Assembly (NCBI GenBank): GCA_965153455.1 | Contig: OZ234494.1 | Coordinates: 14,756,001 to 14,820,000, forward strand | From: Sphagnum compactum | Taxonomy: Eukaryota; Bryophyta; Sphagnopsida; Sphagnales | Length of the DNA: 64,000 bases | Direction: 5' to 3' | Shown: positions 52,470 to 64,000 of the stretch, in pieces | Layout: each line of letters begins with the position of its first letter | Numbering within the stretch: the stretch's first letter is position 1 | Made by a program: the position numbers and the translations under genes | The notes under the pieces: generated by a model | Databases searched by the model: none | Told to the model about the DNA's origin: nothing | What the model saw: only the letters and a program-made list of their open reading frames with translations

Positions 52470-53150
52470 CAATTTTACTGTATTTCCCTTTCCTCGTTAC
52501 ATTTGTTTCCATTCCTTTTTTATAGTTTTTGTGTTTTTACTTTTTTTTGTTTATGTTTTCATGTTTTAATTTTTTCTATTCTTATTTTGTCTATCTTCAT
52601 TTTTTTCTATTTTTATGCGTTTATTTATTTATCTAGTTTCTATTTTCTTTTCCAAAGAAATTCTAGTTTTTCTAATATGTTTTATAATAAAAAAAATTTA
52701 AGAATAACTTTTTTATTTTCAAGTATGGTTTTTTTTCTCTTTCTTTTGCTCTCTGTTTTGTTTTTTATTTTTTGTCATCTATTTTTTAATTTTCTTTTAA
52801 GATTATTTTATTGTATTTTCCTTTTTTGTTTCATGTTTAAGTGTTTACAAAAAGTTTCTAATTGTTAAAGTGTTTTTCTGTTTTTTTTTTTCTAGTTTTT
52901 TCCCTTTTTAAAATACATATTTGTTTTGTTTGGATGGATGACGGGATGGATGACGGACGGATGGATGGATTTCCCATTCTTGGTGGGCAGAAAGCTGCAG
53001 TGTCAGACTTAATAGAGGGATAGTGTGCAGCCGGCAACCTCGGAGCTTCCAGGGTGTCGATTTGCATGGACGATCGGACGGATGGACAGAGGGACGACGG
53101 GACGAATTCAGGGGAAGCTTCATTTCATCCCGACGTCCTTCACTATATGT
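52470..53150. repeat. Dispersed AT-rich repeat element, copy B
   Basis: This copy matches 39767-40360 through TTTCCATTCCTTTTTTATAG, the T-rich body and the GATGGATGACGG tail (about 52932-52975). It also shares the segment CTTCATTTCATC(T/C)CGACGTCC. It has small internal deletions, and about 130 bp of extra sequence between the GATGGATG tail and the shared GACGTCC segment. The 5' CCCGTGC end seen in copy A is missing. Confidence 0.8.
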
Positions 53151-53489
53151 AATGCTTGGCAGGGACTTGAGGTAATACCAATCTTATACTGATACATGTC
53201 TGGTAAGGACCATGGACCTGAAGTACCTAATACAAGCTTCAAACCAATCTCAAGACCAAGTATGTACTTGTTCCGCACCAACCAAGCAAATCCGCAAGGG
53301 CCTATTATGGGGGCCTTCTCTTGTGTAAAGTCGTGCAGAATTTATTTTTCATCTTTTTTAATTTTTCCTTTTCTTTTCCTCGTCTCATTGCCATATAAGT
53401 CTGCAGATTTTTTTCTAGTGTATTTTGAGGAGGATTATTTGCCTCATAAAACAACCTTCAACTCTTAGACAAGCACTGCCATGTTGAAA

Positions 53490-53776
53490 ATGAGCGAGGA
53501 GACGAAAAAATTCCTGAGAGGAGCCGTATGAAGTGGAAGCCTCACATATGGTTTTGAAGCCAAGTTGTTCTAGCAGTAGAATGGCTTAAGGACCGATATG
53601 ATGATTGGTTTAGGTACTAATTTTTGGGCTAATCTCTTTTCGCATAACCCCAAAATGAAATTATTGTCGAATTTGAATTTGCTACTCCAATAATTATCAA
53701 ACTAATTCCTATTTTGTTTAGTACTCTAGGTGCTTTTGTGGTGTATAATATAAATTTTGTGGCAAATCAATTTATT
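53490..53776 (+). pseudogene. nad5: Nuclear copy of mitochondrial nad5 fragment with 3' end of a group II intron (NUMT)
   Basis: From 53604 the plus strand reads IGLGTNFWAN. After a small frame shift near 53635-53655 it reads [20 protein letters not shown], then LFSTLGAF, then [12 protein letters not shown]. This is the C-terminal part of NADH dehydrogenase subunit 5, in the form found in bryophytes and ferns. Directly upstream, GAGCCGTATGAAGTG..CACATATGGTTTTG (53520-53556) has the shape of group II intron domain V, and a domain VI-like stretch follows up to the exon. Intron and exon in mitochondrial order mean the DNA, not mRNA, was inserted. The frameshift and the nuclear setting show it is not functional. 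A chimeric assembly is the alternative. Confidence 0.85.
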
Positions 53777-54603
53777 CTCAATATCCCTCAATTTGAACAG
53801 GTCCACCACCTCTTCAAAATAGTAACTTCTATTTTCTAGTAGGCCCTCCTCCTTTTCAAAACAATAACTTCTGTTTTCTTGAAAGGCCCTCTCTCAAATT
53901 CCTTCTTTATCTTTGTTTTTCTTTGACATTTCTTTCAATTTCTTTTTCTTCTTTTTAATCCTTTTCTGTTCATTGGGTTTTTTCTTTGCTGATCCAAATT
54001 ACCTCCATGAACCTTTTCTAAAAAATACAACTTATTATCAGAATTCAAATTAGCAATGGATCATTTGCAAAATTTGAATTTTAAATGACTAATTTTCACC
54101 CTCAAAAACATTTATAAAGAAAATTCAAATCAGCAATGTTGTACTTGCCAACTCAACTTGAAAAACATGATTTAAATCCCAAAAATTATAAAACAATTCC
54201 ACATTTAATGCCATGGCCAGAATCTTTGAATATCTATAAACAAATTTTTGAATCTCTAAACAATATGTAATCTCTATAATATTATATGTATGTCCATGTA
54301 AAAATTTCTAGAATGAAATTGCAAAGGAACCAATCTTTGAAAAAAATGATATCAAACTACAAAGTCATCAATATGTCAAAATCAAAAGTTTAAATCATGA
54401 TGATCAGAGTCATGAGCTGTCAAGTCTAGATGAAAACTTGGAATCGACTATGCATTCGACACCAAATTTGAAACTGATCTCGGATTAACAACAAGGTTGA
54501 TGGTGATTGGGCAATTTTGAAGATTACTAAACACATTCCTAGAAGTCGTGTTCATGTTCAAGCAATTACCGAAAATAGACTACAGTCGCTAATGGTCTAC
54601 ATT
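53777..54603. other. AT-rich spacer
   Basis: An imperfect duplication of about 50 bp occurs at 53800-53890 (AATA(G/A)TAACTTCT(A/G)TTTTCT). The rest has no gene or repeat that I can name. Confidence 0.5.
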
Positions 54604-57470
54604 TCAAGCATCAAAATGCTCATTCAAAGCATCATCATCCAAAAAACCTTCCTTGCTTGGATATTGATCTGCTTGGACCAACCTCTTATCATGAAGAATA
54701 TGATCATGAGCAACAAGCTTGTTAGGGGAAGGAACAATAGTGAAACAAAAAGGAACAACACCAAAAAAACTAACACCCATTGTTAGATTGCCCACAAAAG
54801 GAACAAGAATGGAAGGCGAAACACTGACAACAAGCTTGCTTGTAGAATGAAAAACATCAACAACAAGTTTGCTTGTAAAAGAAGAAACATTAGTAACAAC
54901 CTTACCCATGGAAGGAATAGCAACAAAATAAGAGGTATGACCTATGTATCAATTGAAAACACCATAAGCAACAACATTTTTCTTAATAGAGTTGTTGTCA
55001 ACAATAGTATGTCCTTGAACAAAAACATCAACAGCACCACCACATCCGCCAAGAACAACCAAATCAAGAACATTAACCACATCATCATCATTTGTAACAA
55101 TCTGCCAAAAAAAACTGAAACTAAGAAAATGAAAATGAGCATGTTTAATCAAAAACAAAAACTTAAAAAAAAGATGGTGCATTTTCACCAAATTTTTTTG
55201 AATGAACATGAACACCATCATGAAAATCACAAATGTTCTTTGGTGCATGCATAGGCAAAATGAATCAACAACTAAACCTGCACAATTTTTTTAAAAAAAA
55301 TCAAAAAATAATAATGAATGAAATGATGAAAATAAAAAAATTCAAAAATGAAACTGAATTTTACTATTGTTTTCTCAAATGCTTCTTTTTCCTCAATTAA
55401 GGCTTCATCATAATGAAGGAGGCAATTAGCCTTGAGCTCCCCACTAATTATGTGTTGTAATGTTTTGTTTCATAGATGCTCGTCAATCTGGTTGTACTTG
55501 CAACAAAATCCAAAAGCTAGAAAGGTTATTGAAACAAATACAAAATCATAAAAGAAAGTGGAGGAGGAAAAAAACCAACATTGAACAAAAATTAAAAGAA
55601 ATAAAGGAAGAGAGAGATTAAAAAAAGGAAAATGTCACTTCTCGTAAAAGATTGGGTCTTAATGACCCATCACTACCATACCATATTCCCACAGAACCAT
55701 GGCTTTTTTCACCATTTGACTAATACCAACACCCAGCTTGTTTTATTTGACAACACCTTCGCTTTCAACACTAGATAATTTGCTATCAACTTATCAACAA
55801 TAAGCTAGAACTGATTGTGTCAAATAGGAGAGGTCATAAACCACACATCATCAATCTTCAACCATTTAGGTTTAACTCGTAAAAACAATTGGATAGGAAG
55901 ATCAACCTTATCAACAAACCAAAAAGAAGGCCGATGTTTGGCCAATTCTTTGAATGTTGCAATCCCATTTTCAATTGGATAATTGATAGCATGATGAAGG
56001 CGATCAACAGATCAACAAAACATTCGATGATGTCAATGTGCCAATTTTTAGACACTCCCTCGCATAATTGTAAAACCATCCATGCAAGTAGTTCCACCAA
56101 GGAAAGCTCCTCAAAATCAACATTTCTCAGTTTAGAACAACCCTGAATGAAAAAAATTTGCATGCAAAAATAATCAAATTTCAAATTCAGCCCTATTAGT
56201 GATATTGGCTGGCATATTGATTGTGAAAGCATCTTTCGCTCTTCTTCAATCGACAGCACATCAAACTTTTTGATCAATCTTTCGGGACTAGCCCCAAATG
56301 ACCACAACGTGGCTTTGTCACCTGCAATCTTCACACAATGGAACCATGCATTAATAAAAATATTGAAAAGGATAGTTAGTGCCATACTTATCTCAACAAT
56401 GCGTTCATTTTGCCGCTTCCTAATCAACCTTCTGATTCCTCTAATCAAGGATTGAATGTTACAATGAAAAAAATGTTTCAATTAGATAGGTCATTAAAAG
56501 ACATCAACATTGGAATAATAGAAAATGGTAACCTTAAACCTTTTTTAAAAAAACCCTAAGCCAAAAAGAAAAACCCTTAAAAACATGACAATAGAATATC
56601 ATAATAGATTGGGGAAGGAATTACCAACAAGAACAAAAATAAATAAAAATGGGACAATAATATGTACAAAACAATGATTGATTAAATGACCATAACAAAA
56701 AATTGTGAAAAAAAAGGAAAAATAGAAAACAAAAAGATAAAATTTAGATATTTACTTGGAAGGAGGGTACATAGAATCGTCTTTTTTTGCAACTTGAAGC
56801 ACAAAAAAAACCACCATATCCTCAAGGTCGCGTATGGTATCTTCATTTTGAGACAAATCTATGATGGATTTTTTTGTATCACAACCATGAAATTTTCTCC
56901 ATTCATCAAAAGTAGTCTTGGCCCAAACTTCAACATGTTTGTTAGCTCTACAACCACCCTTGTGACATTTTCCAATTCTCTCTCGTCAATATCAAGAAAT
57001 TGTAACTTAGGGCATACCTCATCAGCAGGAGATTGACAACCAGAAGTAGGAGGTGCATTACAATTAGTTATAGCAACATCAGATTGGGAACAAGGGGACC
57101 AATCACAAGAACCATTAGTTGAAGTAGGAACCTCAAAATCATCAACATCCAAACAAACTTCAGGGTTGTAAAAATTTGCAAATAAAATAACATCTAAATA
57201 CGCTTGAAAAAATTGAGGGGAAAGATATTCAAATAGTTGCAAGTAAATTTCAAAATTGTCATCAAACCATAAAATCTCACTACTTAAAACACTAGCATAA
57301 GGTGTGGATGGTGTATGAAGGACTAATTCAGAAGCTTCAACATCAAAGAACTAACTAAATGGGAATTTTGGTGGAGTTGCAACCAATGAATCAATATGAT
57401 GAGAAAAATTCACACTATAAATTTTCTTAAAAGCCCTTTCACAAGATTCAATAGGTTCAAAGATTGATCT
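54604..57470 (-). pseudogene. Broken reading frame of unknown identity, exon-like blocks on the minus strand
   Basis: I do not recognise the protein. Block 1 (57470-56859) follows a TCCTTTCAG acceptor and reads FEPIESCERAFKKIYSVNF, then an in-frame TAG at 57353-57351, then FFDVEASELVLHTPS. It runs on to DVDDFEVPTSTNGSCDWS and ELENVTRVVVELTNMLKFG. Block 2 (56481-55858) reads GDKATLWSFGASPERLIKKF and FEELSLVELLAWMVLQLCEG. Block 3 runs from about 55103 to 54604, with an in-frame TGA at 54951-54949, and ends KEGFLDDDALNEHFDA. The blocks are richer in ordinary amino-acid composition than the AT-rich DNA between them. The long, same-strand order with single stops inside otherwise open frames suggests a decaying gene or a mobile-element gene. 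Block joining is inference. Confidence 0.4.
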
Positions 57471-60400
57471 CTGAAAGGAAAAATCAGAGAGAAAGGGGGA
57501 AAAAATGAGAACAAAAAAAAAAACTTAGAATAAAAGAAACTCCAAATTTCTTTGACAAACACAACAAAAGAGGAGACATAATTGAAAAAAATAAAAACAT
57601 AAAACCTTTTTTTAAATGTATGAAAATCCAATATTTAGAAGAACAAAATGACTAAAATTTTAAAAAATGCAAGAAAAAGGAAAAGCAATAAAAAAAAAGT
57701 GTTCTGCAACAAAGAAAGTGACTCAAATTATCGTATTCTTAAGGTCTTCATAAAAAAATTATTCCACTTTTTATTTGTTAGAACCTACTTACCACGTATT
57801 TTACAAAAATCCACAATGCAAAAAGTACATGAAAAGTTGATTGTCAAATCTACTTTTCATATTAAAAATCTACTTTCAACCTATTTTTACAATGTGGAGT
57901 TTGAAAGTTAATGCACAATAGTGAAGAACTATCTTGTTTTTAATCATTCAAGTACAAATATTCCACGTACAAATGGTTTATGATGGATGTTGTTTTTTTT
58001 TCTACTTGTCAAGCAGACTTTCAAGGATATTTTGTTACTTACATACCATGTTTATGCCCACCAATGTTTTATTCACATATAAAACATTATAAATAATAGA
58101 AAGAAAATATCAACGAATCCCAATTTTTCACATTGGCTTGTTACTTTCATTTAATAAAACTACATTTTAAAATGTGTTTTAGGAGGAATGGTTGACTTTT
58201 TTTACCCCAAATGTAGCCTAACATGACATGTTTTGAATGAATTCACACATTTCATCAAAAGATTTAGAAAGTTCATATTTAAGAAGTTTCTTCCCTACAT
58301 GCTTGCAATATGCCATTCAATATTGGTAGATTCAAATTGAACAAGGTAGATTTAGGTTGACTACTACAACCCATCAAGTAGGTTAACCCAATAGACTTGA
58401 ATGACCTAAAAATTCATAGTTCAACCCAACTTAAATATTTTTTTACTTTTTTTTTTTTCTTGATCAACTAGACTTTTTACTTTAATTTATGTTATAGTCA
58501 ATAAATTGATAACAAATAGACTTTTGTTGGTTGATCCATAAACATAATTTTGTCAATGCTTTAAGACAAGTTCAAACCAAGAGCTTGTTGAAATTTCTTG
58601 CAACTTTAAGTTTGGTTCAACATTGGTTGAATCTAGTTACATTTACAATGGCCTACATCAACACTATATCAATTCTTTAGATGCAATATTTGCTTTTGCG
58701 TCTATTATCAAATCACCTTTAGTATTAGTTTATACAAAACCTTCAAGCTTGCATCCAAATCTTGTCTTGTAACTCAAACCTAGTTGATGTTGAAATCCTA
58801 CATATAATAATTTAAAGTGTTTGGATAATGGTAGAGTTGATTTATTATCCATTGTGTTATGTGACAAAAGGTTATCATCACAATGGATGTGATGATTCAA
58901 CCCCAAAAGGTTTTGGTGATGCAAGTGTTTAAGAATGTAGATTGAACTTCATTCAAATTAGGAACTTGAAGCAAATCCTAAGAATATGCATAGATCCAAC
59001 AATGTTTCCCATTTCTTCAAATTGCCCCCTTATTTGATACCGACATTTCACTTCCCAATCAGGTGTTTTAAATTTCCTTTAAATATAAATTCCTCCATAA
59101 TGTGTTTATGTGTTGATCAACATGACATTAGAGAATGCATCCATCATCATGGTTTATAGGAAATTAGAAGAAGCTTGACAACTTAAGCATGTTGATAAAA
59201 TGCCCTCCACCACTATAATTTGATCAAAGCTTACTCCCATTTGACCTCTTTGTAAGGAGACTTGAATTTCAACATCAAGTTGAGTTTTTTGTTTTTAGGT
59301 CCTTTTGGAATATTTCAAGATAGGATCATTGCATGCATTAATTAAAAAGAAAAGGAATCTCAACAAGCCTTATCATAGAGCATGATATTCCAACATAATG
59401 TGGATGTGGTAGGTGGCTTATAGGACAATGATCATAAAAACTTTACATGTTCCATTGATCATGTCCCTTTCACAATGATCTAATAACTTATTGACATGTT
59501 GAAAACCCAACTAAAAAATGTTAATGGATTTAGAAACATTACCCATAACCTCACTTGATTCATCCTCCACTCTTTATTACAAAAGAATATTCTTGCTAGG
59601 GAAAAATTCTTACATCAACAAACCTTGATAATCTACAATTTTTTTCAAAGGAACTTGACCAATTGGAGTGAAATGACTTGATGAACTATTGTGACAAACA
59701 AATAACACAATGATTCCTCAAATCATAAAAAATTCATGAATCAATGACCAAGTAGGGAAATCACAAGAATGGATAAGTGATCTCTTGGTCATTTTGAAAC
59801 CAACAGAAAAAGTTAATAATTTGATATTTAATAATCAAAATTATAAGGAGGGTCAAAACGCAATCAAAGGAGCAATGTGAGCGTTACTTTACATTATGAC
59901 TACATGGTTTTTTTCCTCAATTTTCATACAATTGATTTTTTGATTTTTGATTTTTTTTGGCAACTTGGTATGCAAATTTATTAAAATTTCCCCAATAAAT
60001 CAAATTAATTTTCCTAATAATTTTTGAATAAATATGATTTTGTAAAAATGTACAAATTCCTTGCAAATTCTATGTTTCATTTTTTTAAATGATGATATTT
60101 TGAAACCATACCAAAAAATGTTTATTTTTTAAAGTTTAATCTTATGTAATATAAATTATAATTTTTTTCAATACATCATGTACATTATACCCCATCTATA
60201 TATGATGAAACATTCTTGAAGTTTTGAATTTTCAAATGTTCATATTTTGAATTTTCAAAGTTTTAGAATTCCACACTTTTGAAATAATGATTTTTTTTTT
60301 AACATGTCTAATAGATGATTATCATTCCATATGTTTTTACCATCAACTTACCTTTATTACCAAAACCTAAATTTGGATCAAATGGATTTTTAATTTGAGT

Positions 60401-63105
60401 TTGTTAACATATGTATTAAAAAGGAATAATGTGCCATGATTACCACAATTTCAAATGGCAAAAAAAAGTAAATTTTTAAATTTTTATGACAAAATCTAAC
60501 ATCCAATGCCCTTTTTGGTTTTTTTGAGTGTGTTTTGACCTAGGAAATGACTTTAATTATTACTGAGCATTGTCTAATCAAAATTAACACAAGAATATCT
60601 AGACTTCTAGTAATCATATGGGGGACTTACAAAGGAAATATCAAGTTCCGGCACTAAATATTTTTCTAGTGACAAAATTTCAAAAATATCAATAGAAGTG
60701 AGATGTTCTAACACTTTTGTTTGAGAAATAAAATTACAAAGATGAAAAATCAATTGAAAACAACTTGCCATGTAATATTTCTAAATTTGCATTGAAGGAA
60801 GTTTTTTTAATGGAAGATCAAGTTTGTGGACATGTAAGATTTCAAGTATGAACAACGAAGGCAAAAGCATTGTAAACATTTAAGGAATAAAAAAGCCCCT
60901 TAAAAAACGAGATGAAAGGCATGTTGAACATATGGGAAAAAAACAAACAAGCAACCTAGGAGGTGTATTTCAAGTCCATTGCTTGAATAGCAAACTTAAA
61001 ATTATAGAGGCTCCAATTTGGAGCAAAGATTGATAATTTCTTTCCAAAAGAAGGAGGAGGCCAAAAATTGTTGGTTATCAAAAAAGAAAAATGAAGAGTT
61101 TGGATGCAACCTAATTATTGAAAGTATGAACTTCCTACCCTTAAGCCAACAAATTAGTTGGTACAAAAATGCACAAAATTATGAAGTCACAATGTGAACA
61201 TTATGTCCTCCAAGTGTATATGTAATGCTTTTTATTCACAAAGTTTTAAACCTTAATCCATACCTCATCAAATTTGCATCTTGAAATGCATATCTTATAA
61301 TATCTAACGGGTTGCACATAGATATTAATATGGCTTTGTGTAATGAAAAAATAAAGGAGATTTGAGATTAGATGATATTTTTGCAATGCAAGAATTTTTC
61401 CATAAATGATTCAATCTCAAGTCTTTAGAAGTTGTTATTATTCTTGGCCCTTGAAATTTTTTATAGTAGCTTGTTTTTTTTGGTCTTTTGCCTTCCTCCC
61501 CACCCCTAGTGCTTGTACCTATTGTTCCCTACTACTAATTTTTTGGCTAACTAGGTTTAGTTCTTACCTTCACAAAATTATGAAATGAAGGGATGAGGCC
61601 AAAGAATTAAACCTTGGGATTATATCACAAAACCAAAAGTCTACTTACGTCAAAATTTAAATTTATGCCTAGTTAATGAATTCCAATCCCTTAGTTGGTC
61701 CATTTAATAAAATTTGACTTTTGTACCTTACAAAAATATTGGCCTCGATGACATGTTGACTCCTAAAGTGATACAAATTGATATTATTTATACGATTCTT
61801 TGCAAGGTTGCAATTCATGATAGGCATATTATGTTATTCAATCTAATTGTAATTGTCATTTTTAATTGAAATCTGAATGAAGATTTATTCATGGAAGAAG
61901 TTGAAGGCTTCAAAGTTGCAACTAAAGGGAAACACAAAAGGGAAACTAGGTCTTGAGATTGGCTTGAAGCAATTCCCAAAGGCTTGGAATGAACATTCAA
62001 CAATTTTTGACCAAATATGAATTGAATTTTGCTCATCATAATCTTAATCACAACAAACACAATCATATGTCTACACAAAAAATTATAGCAATTTTTTGCG
62101 TATGATGGGATCCACTGTATTATCAATAGATCAATACCAAATGAGATTATTTTAGGGATAAACCAACATTTCACTTATGTTAGTCTCAACATAAACAAGG
62201 TTAAGAAAACTTTGATGATCTTCATAGATACATATTGATATGGGGTGAAAGAACCACAAGGTGTGATCACAAACACATTACCACATGTCTTAATATTGTC
62301 TTCCTACATTTGGTATTCCTAGTTATCCTCAAGAAGCACGTTGAGAGAAGAAATTTCTCACCATTATTGTAGAATTACATTTCGACACTACAATTGCAAA
62401 AGGATGTTGTGTTTGTTCAATGTCAACAAACTGGAATTGACTATTTGAATACAAGTGCATTAAAGGGCAATGACAAGTGAATAAAATCACAACCTTGAAA
62501 GACAAAACCTTGTGCTTGTTGAAAACACTTGTAAGTCCAAGAGGATGACATTACCATGCCCTAAGACCCATGTTACTAGATTTATAACTAGGTTGCCTTA
62601 CATGCTTCATGAAGTACAATAAATTACATAATGTTGTGTCATGCCTCTTAATATATTTAAATGGCTGAAATTAAGCCAAAAACCATCATTGTTTCCAAAC
62701 CTTGCACTGCAATTTTGTTTTGTTTTATCAAATAAATGGAGTTGGACATGTGAAACTTGAATTTTGGAATTTTGGAATTTTTTAAATCAAAGTTTTTATG
62801 TTTGAAAAGTTTTAATGCAACCAAAAGGTCAACCTTCTAAAGTAGAAAGTTGAAAGTATTTAAACTTGATACTTGTTAGTAGTTGTTATTTCAACCAATA
62901 GTTTTATACTTAATCATGAAAGCATCCAATGCTAGTCATAGATATGCTATGGTGTTAAGTTTCATTTTTAGCCTGTTGAACAAAATATTGACTTGAAGTA
63001 CATGAAGTGATCTAGCCCACCACTATTGTGGTCATAGAATACACAATTCTCTTGATGATCTTTACAATTGGTATGTGCAATTAAGTGAGATGCAAAGGAA
63101 ACAAA
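57471..63105. other. Long AT-rich gene-free stretch
   Basis: Very AT-rich sequence with no frame above about 120 codons and no motif or RNA gene that I can recognise. The last bases before 63106 would be the 3' UTR of the receptor-like kinase. Confidence 0.6.
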
Positions 63106-63774
63106 TCACTTTCTACTAATCATTCTACTTAGTTGGAGAATTCCAGTTGAGGTAGTACTACTTGTTGGCAAGCCCACGAGCAAGGGGCTATCTTCATTCA
63201 CTGTAGTGAGACCAGGGTTTGATGGTATCACGTTCACAAGGAGAGATTGAAAGTCGTCCTCCTTTGTGAACTCTGACCTTCTAGTTGCCTCTTCAGCAAT
63301 TTTATCTCCTGACAACATGGCAACAACATTTGACATTGTAGGACGTTTTGATGGTGCACTCTGTATGCACAATAATGCTATGTTGACCACCCGTTTTAAC
63401 TCTTCCTGTATTGGCATATCTTGGAGCTTCATTTCGACAAGATCCAATACTCTCCCATCCTCATGCAACTTCCATGCCTGTACCCATAGCCATAAAACAT
63501 AATTTTGTATAGCCAACCCACAATACAAACCAAGTTCAAATGGTCACAACTGAATGACCATGATTGAACTTTGAAAACATTAAAACCATTTATTTTACAG
63601 AGGTCAAAAAAAGTGCATACCCATTCTACAAGGTACACGTTCTCCTTTGGTAACGTGAAATCAGTATTCTTTCTTCCACTCACAATTTCCAACACCAACA
63701 CTCCAAAGCCATAAACATCCACTTTCTCAGTGAGTTGGCCATTTTTTGCATATTCAGGTGAGAAGTATCCAGGC
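63106..63774 (-). CDS. Receptor-like protein kinase (cysteine-rich RLK type), last two exons, partial
   Basis: Two exons are visible: 63774-63621 and 63477-63106, joined in phase 0 through a TGG/GTATGC donor and a GTACAG acceptor. They encode the C-terminal 174 residues of a plant receptor-like kinase. The first holds the P+1 loop and helix F ([19 protein letters not shown], then [19 protein letters not shown]). The second begins with [15 protein letters not shown] and contains [20 protein letters not shown], the conserved subdomain XI arginine. A Ser/Thr-rich tail follows, ending LSRMISRK. This combination is typical of the DUF26/cysteine-rich and related RLK group. The catalytic loop, DFG motif, membrane helix and ectodomain lie beyond the right edge, so ligand type is unknown. 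FSPEYA replaces the usual (L/M)APEYA. The upstream intron interrupts the codon before PGY, in phase 2. Confidence 0.88.
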
Positions 63775-64000
63775 CTGCAATTTTGACCCAAAAAGACACA
63801 TGGGTTCAATAAAGTTGTAGGAAAGACATGAATGCAAATTTGACCCAAGGCCGTAACTAAGGTTTCTTGTAGCACAAAACAAACACAACATTCCACCAAA
63901 CTAACACACCATTTATAAGCTGCTTATAAAAAGTCAATTGGGCCCATGTCGAACTTGTTTGGTGGAGAGTTAAGTCCTGTTAATTTAACAAAACCTACCT

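Overview
The window is nuclear DNA of a land plant. Its genes carry many introns with GT-AG ends, and the products are plant-type: an HMA5-class copper ATPase, a GBF-interacting (DUF1296) protein, a type I inositol polyphosphate 5-phosphatase and a plant receptor-like kinase. Intergenic DNA is AT-rich, long and full of simple and tandem repeats. A mitochondrial nad5 fragment reads more like the bryophyte/fern form than the seed-plant form, so a non-seed plant is my best guess. The species cannot be fixed from the sequence alone.

Layout, left to right. 475-1629 (-) is the first exon of COG3, which runs off the left edge. 4955-9308 (-) is a complete eight-exon copper-transporting P1B-ATPase (HMA5 type, 990 aa as spliced here). 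9309-17419 is a gene-poor spacer with a GA microsatellite, a 22-bp repeat and DNA rich in TTCATCCATT-like words. 17420-23829 (-) is a ten-exon GBF-interacting protein 1-like gene (928 aa). Just upstream of it lies a degenerate tandem repeat, and then a probable two-exon gene of unknown function on the other strand (26318-27295, +). 30618-35426 (-) is a twelve-exon inositol polyphosphate 5-phosphatase (663 aa) whose start codon overlaps the stop of an upstream ORF.

From about 39.4 kb the window becomes accessory. It holds a dispersed AT-rich element (second copy near 52.5 kb), a CCTA-rich minisatellite, a roughly 1-kb block of short palindromes and inverted repeats, a decayed C2H2 zinc-finger gene with 12-residue repeats (42535-43995), and several separate tandem arrays (51, 79, 33 and 68 bp units) between 44.4 and 49.3 kb. 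A divergent U2 spliceosomal RNA gene with a plant snRNA promoter sits at 49582-49777 (-). A nuclear insertion of mitochondrial nad5, with the 3' end of a group II intron, is at about 53.49-53.78 kb. A broken reading frame of unknown identity covers 54.6-57.5 kb (-). After a gene-empty AT-rich stretch, the 3' end of a receptor-like kinase begins at 63106 (-) and leaves the right edge.

The genes serve unrelated housekeeping and signalling roles (Golgi tethering, copper export, transcription, phosphoinositide signalling, receptor signalling) and form no pathway or cluster. I found no convincing new multi-gene system. The most interesting signals are the covarying U2 variant, the hairpin-dense block beside the zinc-finger pseudogene, the ATGA uORF overlap, and the unknown protein with a duplicated VNVRELL motif.
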